NCBI GenBank assembly: GCA_030595485.1
Contig: JAUVDE010000147.1
Coordinates: 1 to 7,890 of the forward strand
From: Draconibacterium sp.
Lineage (GTDB): Bacteria; Bacteroidota; Bacteroidia; Bacteroidales; Prolixibacteraceae
Length of the DNA stretch: 7,890 bases
Direction of reading: 5' to 3'
Shown here: piece after piece, positions 1-5,766 of the stretch
How the letters are laid out: every line of letters starts with the position of its first letter
Numbering within the stretch: the first letter of the stretch is position 1
Translations under genes and position numbers: made by a program
The notes under the pieces: generated by a model
Database searches by the model: none
Seen by the model: only the letters and a program-made list of their open reading frames with translations
What the model was told of the DNA's origin: nothing

Positions 1-288
1 CAGGTTACCGAGAAAAGTGTAAAAATATGTTGGAATTGTAACGATCAGGATTTATTGGCTCCGGGCTTGGAAGAAAATTTCAATTCGGTGAAAAAATGGT
101 TCGGCGATACAGTTCATATTCGGGAATTAAATGTAGGAAAATATCCATATCAGGATTTAATGAACTTATTTGTAGATATAAAATACGATGGTTGGATTTT
201 GTTGGAAGCTCGTACAAAACCTGCCGATAGAATTGTGGCGATGAAAGAGCAATTGGCAATTTTTAATGAAATGATTGGAAGGGGATAA
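1..288 (+). CDS. sugar phosphate isomerase/epimerase-like TIM barrel protein, 3' end only
   Basis: The reading frame is open from base 1 to the TAA at 286-288, so only the C-terminal 95 residues are visible. A TTG at 55 is an internal codon, not the start. The fragment looks like the last strands of an AP-endonuclease-2/xylose-isomerase-like TIM barrel: a WNCND stretch (residues 11-15), a VHIRE strand (38-42) whose His and Glu sit where this fold usually binds metal, and a GWILLEART strand (64-72) with Glu69, followed by a terminal helix ending in FNEMI. Members isomerise or epimerise sugars or keto-sugars using a divalent metal; the exact substrate cannot be read from this part. Whether the protein is secreted depends on the missing N-terminus. 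It is followed by a strong hairpin terminator and faces the oxidoreductase gene. The family call is fairly sure, the substrate unknown. Confidence 0.8.
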   Translation, partial: QVTEKSVKICWNCNDQDLLAPGLEENFNSVKKWFGDTVHIRELNVGKYPYQDLMNLFVDIKYDGWILLEARTKPADRIVAMKEQLAIFNEMIGRG

Positions 289-311
289 AGGACATTTATT
301 TAGTGCAATAC

Positions 312-346
312 AAAAAATCCAGTTCTAACTAAGAACCGGATTTTTT
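312..346. terminator. bidirectional intrinsic terminator between two convergent genes
   Basis: An inverted repeat has arms 312-320 and 338-346 (9 bp), one A/C mismatch (321/337), a second 5-bp arm pair (322-326 and 332-336) and a 5-nt loop at 327-331. The outer arms are A6 on the left and T6 on the right, so either transcript ends its hairpin in a U run. It lies 23 bp after the epimerase stop and 11 bp after the oxidoreductase stop (read on the - strand), so it can serve both genes. Confidence 0.88.
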
Positions 347-357
347 GTTTGTAGAAT

Positions 358-1734
358 TTAAACGTTTTCAGGAATAAAATATGGTTTCCGATAACGACGT
401 GTAAGCATCATATCTGCTTCGGGGTCGTTTGCAAATTTTTCGTAACTACCACGAAATGTCAACTGGCGTTTTAACCGAAATGCAATATTTGCCAGAGCAG
501 GAAGGTCGGAAGACATTACTCCTTCGCGCACATCGCAGTGTAATTCATTATTGCTTTCCGAACGAATAGCATCAATAAAGTTGGCATAATGTTCGGTTCC
601 TCCTGGTGCTTTTAGAAATGTTGGATCGCTGGGTGTTTCCGAAGTGGCAACATCTGATCCTGCAAAAGGTTCTTTCTCACGTTCACGAAATGCTCTCCAT
701 TGACTGCCATTTAATTCCATATAACCTTCGGTTCCAAAAAATAGATTACCAATCTTAATATTTAGGCTCGATTCTGAGTTCGTGTATCGGCCACGGGTTT
801 CAAACTCCAGCACCTTTCCATCATCATAGGTAAACAACGAAGTTTGTGTATTTGGTGTTTCCTGCGAGCATTCTTTTGGGTCGATTCCGAATACGCCTCC
901 AGCTGATGCAATAGTAACCGGATGTTCATTTTTGTTGAGTCCCCAGCGGGCAATATCAAATTGGTGTGGTCCCTGGTTTCCGGTATCTCCGTTTCCGGTA
1001 TTCCAATGCCAGTGCCAGTTGTAATGGCCACGCTTTTCGTTGTAAGCTCTCCATTGTGCTGGCCCAAGCCAAGCATCGTAATGCAAACCATCCGGCGGTA
1101 AGCTGTCTTCCGAAATACCAAAAGAATCACGAGGTTTGTAGCAGTTTCCTTTTGCCATAAAAACATCGCCAATTCCACCTTCATGTAAAAACTTCATAGC
1201 CTCCATAACATTAGCTATCGACCGGTTTTGGAATCCAATCTGTACGCGGACATTGTATTTACGTGCTGCTTCAATCATTTTCCTTCCTTCCCAAACATTG
1301 TGGTTCGAAGGTTTTTCGCAATACACATGCTTTCCGGCTTGACAAGCCCATATGGTAGCCAAGGCATGCCAATGATTTGGTGTGGCAATGGAAACTGCAT
1401 CAATTCCCTGATCATCAAATACCCGACGCATGTCCCATTCAGTTAAAGGTTTTGTCCCAATTGCATTCTCAACTATTTTGGCACGGTCGGCTAATAGGTT
1501 TTCATCTACATCGCAAATCGTTTTTAGAAAAACATTTCTGTTTTCTTTTAATTTACTCCAACTTTCCATGTGTCCTTTCCCCCGTCCTCGAATTCCAATT
1601 ACAGCCATTGTAATTCGATCGTTCGACCCCATTATTGAGGCATACGACTTAGAGCTTAGGCCCATGCCACCAATTACAATTCCGGCAGTTCCTACCAAGC
1701 TTTTCTTAATAAAATCTCTTCTCTTTTCAGCCAT
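358..1734 (-). CDS. Gfo/Idh/MocA family oxidoreductase with Tat signal peptide
   Basis: The protein has 458 residues, typical for the secreted Gfo/Idh/MocA proteins of Bacteroidota. The N-terminus carries a twin-arginine signal: KRRDFIKK (R5, R6), a hydrophobic stretch at about 12-26 and a possible cleavage site after S-Y-A (30-32). Export with bound NAD(P) would fit Tat, which carries folded proteins. The Rossmann domain shows GIRGRG (47-52), an acidic D75 at the end of the second strand, TPNHWH (118-123) and the family's CEKP (139-142), whose K141 is the usual catalytic lysine. In the C-terminal domain, D250, N253, H257 and D260 lie in a GDTGNQGPHQFD stretch that probably lines the substrate pocket. 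Such enzymes oxidise or reduce a sugar hydroxyl, and some make 3-keto-glycosides for later cleavage. The substrate is not known. The ATG at 1734 is chosen because the Tat motif follows directly. Confidence 0.9.
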   Translation of the reverse strand: MAEKRRDFIKKSLVGTAGIVIGGMGLSSKSYASIMGSNDRITMAVIGIRGRGKGHMESWSKLKENRNVFLKTICDVDENLLADRAKIVENAIGTKPLTEWDMRRVFDDQGIDAVSIATPNHWHALATIWACQAGKHVYCEKPSNHNVWEGRKMIEAARKYNVRVQIGFQNRSIANVMEAMKFLHEGGIGDVFMAKGNCYKPRDSFGISEDSLPPDGLHYDAWLGPAQWRAYNEKRGHYNWHWHWNTGNGDTGNQGPHQFDIARWGLNKNEHPVTIASAGGVFGIDPKECSQETPNTQTSLFTYDDGKVLEFETRGRYTNSESSLNIKIGNLFFGTEGYMELNGSQWRAFREREKEPFAGSDVATSETPSDPTFLKAPGGTEHYANFIDAIRSESNNELHCDVREGVMSSDLPALANIAFRLKRQLTFRGSYEKFANDPEADMMLTRRYRKPYFIPENV

Positions 1735-1769
1735 TATTTGTTAAATGTTTATTGATTTAGATTGAGCAT

Positions 1770-1800
1770 TAAATTTAATAGAAAAGATTGTAAATGGAAA
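1770..1800 (-). promoter_or_regulatory. candidate Bacteroidota-type promoter of the oxidoreductase
   Basis: Read on the - strand, TTTC (1800-1797), a 19-nt spacer (1796-1778) and TAAATTTA (1777-1770) match the phylum consensus TTTG-N19-TAnnTTTG with one mismatch in each box. The implied transcript start near 1762 gives a leader of about 28 nt before the ATG at 1734. In sequence this AT-rich such matches arise by chance, so it is only a candidate. Confidence 0.3.
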
Positions 1801-1893
1801 TGTTACAGGATCTTTATGTATGAAAAACTAGGCTTTTTAAAGTCTTCTATGTTAGCCCTAAATCAGCAGGAATATTAGAAGTTGTGTTTATTA

Positions 1894-1918
1894 GGATGTC
1901 ACTTCAGCATGACGATCC
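1894..1918. repeat. imperfect hairpin, possible dispersed-repeat remnant
   Basis: GGATGTCA (1894-1901) can pair with TGAC (1910-1913) and ATCC (1915-1918) around an 8-nt loop, with G1914 as a bulge. There is no U run, so it is not an intrinsic terminator. On the - strand it contains CGTCATGCTGAAG, similar in feel to short palindromic repeats scattered between genes in many Bacteroidota genomes. Only one copy is in this window, so repeat status is unproven. Confidence 0.35.
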
Positions 1919-1980
1919 ATCTAATTTCAAGTGTTAATTATACCTCACCGTAATTTGTCGTCTTTTATCACATGAAACTA

Positions 1981-2010
1981 TTTCGCTGAAGCAAATTATA
2001 TGCTATTTTG
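1981..2010 (+). promoter_or_regulatory. weak candidate promoter for the rdgB-porZ-recO operon
   Basis: TTTC (1981-1984), 19 nt, then TATTTTG (2004-2010) resembles TTTG-N19-TAnnTTTG, but the downstream box is one base short and the upstream box has a mismatch. It would give a leader of about 70 nt before the rdgB ATG. No better match was found by eye between 1735 and 2088. Confidence 0.2.
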
Positions 2011-2088
2011 GTGATACATATTTTTAAAGTTGTGAACTATCAAAATAAAACCCAAGCATTTCACTATTTTTACCAAAAATTCAGGATT

Positions 2089-2676
2089 ATGGAATTGGTT
2101 TTTGCCACAAACAATCAGCATAAATTACAGGAGTTACAGGCTATTTTAGGCGATGAGTTTAAGCTGTTAAGTCTTAAGGATATCGATTGCAACGAAGAAA
2201 TACCAGAAGAGCAGGAAACATTGGAAGGCAATGCCACCCAGAAGGCTAAGTTTGTTTTTGACAAATACGGTTATAATTGTTTTGCCGACGATACTGGCCT
2301 GGAAATTTCGGTACTTAATGGTGAACCTGGAGTTTATTCTGCTCGTTATGCCGGAGAAGAAAAAAGTGCCGAAGCGAATATGAATATGGTGTTAGAAAAG
2401 CTTTCTAAAATAAATGATAGAAAAGCACGTTTTAGAACTGTAATTTCGCTGATTATTAATGGTGATGAGAAACAGTTTGAAGGCATTGTTGATGGTGAAG
2501 TTTTAATGAAAAAAAGAGGGGATTCGGGCTTTGGCTACGATCCTATTTTTCAACCTGAAGGATTTGATGTTTCTTTTGCTGAAATGGAGCTTTCGGAAAA
2601 GAATAAAATTAGCCATCGTGGAAGAGCCGTTCAAAAACTGGTTGGCTATTTAAAAACGTACGACAACGAAAAATAA
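2089..2676 (+). CDS. rdgB: non-canonical purine NTP pyrophosphatase (RdgB/HAM1 family)
   Basis: This cytoplasmic Mg-dependent enzyme hydrolyses ITP, dITP and XTP to the monophosphate and pyrophosphate, keeping deaminated purines out of DNA and RNA. The 195-residue length is normal. Visible family motifs are the substrate-binding TNNQHK (7-12) near the N-terminus, ETLEGNA (43-49), FADDTGLE (65-72) with the likely catalytic D68, GVYSARYAG (81-89), GFGYDPIF (147-154) and SHRGRA (175-180), which contacts the base. The ATG at 2089 is chosen because MELVFATNN is the conserved N-terminus. The in-frame GTG at 2008 would add 27 residues of non-conserved sequence. An AGGA lies only 2 nt before the ATG, too close to be a normal ribosome binding site, which is usual in this phylum. 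It is the first gene of a likely operon; porZ starts 4 bp after its stop. Confidence 0.95.
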   Translation: MELVFATNNQHKLQELQAILGDEFKLLSLKDIDCNEEIPEEQETLEGNATQKAKFVFDKYGYNCFADDTGLEISVLNGEPGVYSARYAGEEKSAEANMNMVLEKLSKINDRKARFRTVISLIINGDEKQFEGIVDGEVLMKKRGDSGFGYDPIFQPEGFDVSFAEMELSEKNKISHRGRAVQKLVGYLKTYDNEK

Positions 2677-2680
2677 CTTT

Positions 2681-4999
2681 ATGAGAATTTATTTTCTACT
2701 TCTAATAAGTTTTATTCTGGTAATTACCGCTAATGCACAGCGCGAACAGGGTAGTTGGCAAGATTATTTATCGTATACAAATGCCGTTGATGTAGTGCTT
2801 GGCGAAAACATGGTTTTTTGTGCTACCGATGGCGGTTTATTCTATGTCGATAAAGAGGATAACAGTATAAATAAACACACTGGCTTGTCGGATTTTGGCA
2901 TAAAATGTATAGCGTATAGCGATGAAAATGACGTGCTTGTTGTTGCCTATACGAATAGTAATATAGATTTAGTTTATGGCAACGAGGTTGTAAATCTTTC
3001 GGATATTAAACGTAAAACAATTTCAGCAAATAAAGCGATAAACAATGTTAGTTTTAGTGGGAGCGAGGCTTATGTGGCTTGTGGTTTTGGAATTGTAGTG
3101 CTAAATCTAGAAAAACAAGAGGTTAAGGATACTTATTATATTGGTGAGAATGGAACAAATTTGGCAATAAACGATGTAGACTTTTACAACGGTGCTATTT
3201 ATGCTGCAAGTGATGAAGGTATTTTACAAGCACCATTAAGTGGAACAAATTTGGCTGATTACAATAATTGGACAAAGGTTACTACGATTCCACATGCTAA
3301 TGAAAAATTTAGCCATTTGGTTTTGCATAGCGGGAAGCTAATTGCAAACTACACGCCCGAAGAATGGTATTCAGATGAAATGTATATTTTAAATGGCGAA
3401 AGCTGGCAGCCCTATCTAGAGGGGATAAAATATGCCTTTGATATGCAATCAAATGGGGGATATCTTTCAATTGCCAGCAGGACCGATGTATTTATTGTAG
3501 ATAACAACAATGTCGTTATTGGGCAAATTAGAAAATACCAGTTTGAAAATAATGAGGTTACGTCAATTAGTCCCAAAAGCTCAGTGGTTTCAAAGGATGG
3601 GGCTATTTGGATTGCCGATTATAAAGATGCTTTAGTGAAATTAGGTGGAGAAATATTTGAGTCTTTGTTTCCGGCAGGACCAATGGATAATAATGTGTTC
3701 TTTCTCACATCAAATAATTCTGACGTGTGGGTAACGCCTGGTGGACGTACCGACACTTGGGGAAATGCATGGCTGGCTCCCCGATTCCAGCGGTTTCGAA
3801 CCGGGGAATGGACCAATTTTAGCAATAAAGAAGTTTCGGAGTTAACGGGATTTCATGATATAGTTTGTTTGGCTGTTGACCCCACCGACGAGAACCATTT
3901 TTTTGTGGGAAGTTGGGGGGGAGGAGTTCTGGAGTTTCGTAACGATGAATTTGTGCAACGTTATCATAATTTGAACAGTCCCTTAGAATCGGCTTTACCA
4001 CAACAGCCAAACGAGCCTTTTGTGCGTATTGGTGGCCTCGATTTTGATTCGCAGGGAAATCTTTGGATTACAAACACTGCCGGAACAAATAATATTCATA
4101 AACTTTCACCTGCTGGAGAGTGGGAGTCGTTTTCTATGCCGCAGGTGGTAAACAAAAATATTGGGCAGTTAGAAGTTACCCAGAGCGATGATAAATGGAT
4201 TTTGGTACCCCGCGGGAATGATGCCTATGTTGTGGATAAAACAGGTGCTCAGAAAAAACGTCTATTTGTAACAACATATTTTAGCAACGGAAGCGACCCG
4301 TTTCTTACCCGGATGAGCGATGTATATTCCATTGCTGAAGACAAAGAAGGAGCTATTTGGATTGGAACATCAAAAGGGGTAGCCGTGTATAACAGTCCGT
4401 CGCGTATTTGGACCACTGATCCGTTTTATGGAACACAGCCCGGGCTCGATTTAGGAGATGGGATTTATCATCCCTTACTAGAAACTGAAACAGTAACTGC
4501 TATTGCTGTTGATGGTGCAAACCGTAAATGGTTAGGGACAAAAGGCTCGGGTGTATTTCTTGTTTCCGAAACGGGAGAAAAGGAGATAATGTATTTTTCT
4601 ACCGAGAATAGTCCCTTGCTTTCCAATAATATTTTGGCAATTACCATTAATCAAAAAAACGGCGAGGTATTTTTTGGAACCGACAAGGGTTTAATTTCCT
4701 ACCAAGGTGAAGCAACAGGTGGAGATGATACTTACAACAATGTTTATGTGTATCCTAATCCGGTGCGTGAAACTTACGATGGTCCGGTAACAATAGCAGG
4801 TTTAATTTCCAACTCCGACATTAAAATTACCGACATTAGTGGAAATCTGGTTTATAAAACTACTTCGCTAGGTGGGCAGGCAGTTTGGGATGGTAATAAT
4901 CTAAATGGTAATCGGGTAAAAACAGGTGTTTATCTAGTTTTTTGTAACGACGAAAACGGCGAAGAAACCCATATTACAAAATTGCTGTTTATTAACTAG
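2681..4999 (+). CDS. porZ: type IX secretion system component PorZ (beta-propeller surface protein)
   Basis: At 772 residues it is close to Porphyromonas gingivalis PorZ (about 776). In that species PorZ belongs to the surface attachment complex with PorU, PorV and PorQ and binds anionic LPS, helping attach T9SS cargo to the cell surface. A Sec signal peptide ends at A-N-A/Q (17-20). The mature N-terminus (GSWQDYLSYTNAVDV, then CATDGGLFYVD at 47-57) is characteristic of the PorZ first propeller. Propeller blades continue with WIA/WIT/WIGT-type strands at about 306-314, 460-468, 557-570, 616-628 and 662-674, like two-component-regulator propeller repeats. Residues 685-772 form a T9SS C-terminal domain: YPNP (691-694), WDGNNLNG (736-743), GVYLV (749-753) and a final KLLFIN. 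The gene sits 4 bp after rdgB and 34 bp before recO. The main alternative is a generic T9SS-sorted propeller protein, but length, N-terminus and position favour PorZ. Confidence 0.9.
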   Translation: MRIYFLLLISFILVITANAQREQGSWQDYLSYTNAVDVVLGENMVFCATDGGLFYVDKEDNSINKHTGLSDFGIKCIAYSDENDVLVVAYTNSNIDLVYGNEVVNLSDIKRKTISANKAINNVSFSGSEAYVACGFGIVVLNLEKQEVKDTYYIGENGTNLAINDVDFYNGAIYAASDEGILQAPLSGTNLADYNNWTKVTTIPHANEKFSHLVLHSGKLIANYTPEEWYSDEMYILNGESWQPYLEGIKYAFDMQSNGGYLSIASRTDVFIVDNNNVVIGQIRKYQFENNEVTSISPKSSVVSKDGAIWIADYKDALVKLGGEIFESLFPAGPMDNNVFFLTSNNSDVWVTPGGRTDTWGNAWLAPRFQRFRTGEWTNFSNKEVSELTGFHDIVCLAVDPTDENHFFVGSWGGGVLEFRNDEFVQRYHNLNSPLESALPQQPNEPFVRIGGLDFDSQGNLWITNTAGTNNIHKLSPAGEWESFSMPQVVNKNIGQLEVTQSDDKWILVPRGNDAYVVDKTGAQKKRLFVTTYFSNGSDPFLTRMSDVYSIAEDKEGAIWIGTSKGVAVYNSPSRIWTTDPFYGTQPGLDLGDGIYHPLLETETVTAIAVDGANRKWLGTKGSGVFLVSETGEKEIMYFSTENSPLLSNNILAITINQKNGEVFFGTDKGLISYQGEATGGDDTYNNVYVYPNPVRETYDGPVTIAGLISNSDIKITDISGNLVYKTTSLGGQAVWDGNNLNGNRVKTGVYLVFCNDENGEETHITKLLFIN
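3151..3255 (+). repeat. 15-bp direct repeat pair inside porZ, 90 bp apart
   Basis: TGGAACAAATTTGGC occurs exactly at 3151-3165 and again at 3241-3255, in the same frame, coding GTNLA at residues 158-162 and 188-192. The period of 90 bp is an exact codon multiple, so recombination between copies would remove 30 residues without a frameshift. The surrounding residues are not similar, so it does not look like a recent tandem duplication. Confidence 0.6.
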
Positions 5000-5033
5000 A
5001 TTAAACTCTGAACTTTAAACTCATAACTCGCTT

Positions 5034-5759
5034 ATGCACGTTGCTACCGAAGGTATAGTATTGCATTTTATAAAATACGGCGAAAGCAGCGTAATTACTA
5101 CCATTTTTACACGCGAGTTCGGGCGTCAAAGTTATATTGTAAATGCTTCACGTAGTCGAAAATCGAAAAATAAAGCTGGCTTATTACAACCTTGTTTTTT
5201 GGTTGATATTGAAGCTTATCAGAAGAAAACACGCGATATTCAACGAATAAAAACCTTAAAAATTAATCGGGTATATCAGAATATTCCTTTTGATATCACA
5301 AAATCGACACAAGCCATTTTCTTAGCCGAAATTTTGTACAAGACCATACACGAACAGGAAAGTTACCCCGAGTTGTTTGACTTTATAAAAAATGCATTGC
5401 AATATTTCGATTTAATGGAAGATGGATGGTCGAACTTTCACCTCTTCTTTTTACTTCGTTTAAGCGAATATATGGGATTTATGCCTGACACTACAAAAGT
5501 AGGTATCGAAGGCTGGTTTGATATGCGCAAAGGGGCAATTGTTCCGTTTGAACCACCACATCCAATGTATGCGAATAAAGAGATAACCCAATATCTTATT
5601 CAGCTTTCTCAATTAAAAATTAATGAGTTGAACCAATTGAAAATTTCAAGAAGTATGCGCGATTCGTTACTCTCTACTTTGCTCAATTACTACCAGCTTC
5701 ATTTTGAAGATTTGGGTGAAATAAAATCGATAAAAGTGCTAAAGGAAATTTTTAGTTGA
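5034..5759 (+). CDS. recO: DNA repair protein RecO
   Basis: RecO works with RecR (and RecF) to displace SSB and load RecA on single-stranded gaps; it also anneals complementary strands. The 241-residue length is usual. The N-terminal OB-fold (about 1-80) opens with the family pattern TEGIVLHFIKYGESSVITTIFTREFG, with positively charged residues at 40-47 suited to DNA binding. The rest is the helical RecO C-terminal domain, including LRLSEYMGFMP (141-151) and FDMRKGAIVPFEPPHP (162-177). Only one cysteine is present (C54), so the four-cysteine zinc site of Deinococcus-type RecO is absent. The ATG at 5034 begins the conserved N-terminus. The 34-bp gap after porZ has no terminator, so read-through from the rdgB-porZ transcript is likely. 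Confidence 0.9.
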   Translation: MHVATEGIVLHFIKYGESSVITTIFTREFGRQSYIVNASRSRKSKNKAGLLQPCFLVDIEAYQKKTRDIQRIKTLKINRVYQNIPFDITKSTQAIFLAEILYKTIHEQESYPELFDFIKNALQYFDLMEDGWSNFHLFFLLRLSEYMGFMPDTTKVGIEGWFDMRKGAIVPFEPPHPMYANKEITQYLIQLSQLKINELNQLKISRSMRDSLLSTLLNYYQLHFEDLGEIKSIKVLKEIFS

Positions 5760-5766
5760 ACAGGGA

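Larger units (their letters stand above)
1735..2088. other. divergent intergenic region (354 bp), no gene seen
   Basis: This AT-rich stretch separates the - strand oxidoreductase from the + strand rdgB operon and must carry the promoters for both. I see no coding frame with recognisable protein character and no tRNA. It contains weak matches to the Bacteroidota promoter (TTTG, 19 bp, TAnnTTTG) on both strands and one imperfect hairpin at 1894-1918. No recognisable riboswitch or strong operator palindrome was found. Confidence 0.7.

Noticed and set aside
358..1734. Reading the oxidoreductase as a GH109 alpha-N-acetylgalactosaminidase
   Set aside because: GH109 enzymes share the fold and often the signal type, but the GDTGNQGPHQFD pocket segment and the CEKP motif look like a general Gfo/Idh/MocA oxidoreductase; there is no positive evidence for glycosidase activity.
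358..1744. Several antisense or alternate-frame open frames of 64-140 codons across the oxidoreductase gene, including 1430-1744 on the + strand
   Set aside because: They lie wholly or almost wholly within a clear Gfo/Idh/MocA gene, show no family motifs, and have the low-complexity composition expected of shadow frames.
1998..2021. ATATG/CATAT inverted repeat upstream of rdgB as an operator
   Set aside because: Only 5 bp of A/T-rich pairing around a 14-nt loop, expected by chance in this composition.
2008..2088. A longer rdgB beginning at the GTG at 2008
   Set aside because: The added 27 residues have no family similarity; the conserved N-terminus begins at the ATG at 2089 and the resulting 195 residues match the family length.
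3619..4010. Two - strand open frames of 63-68 codons inside porZ
   Set aside because: They are antisense to a well-supported gene and have no recognisable protein features or start context.
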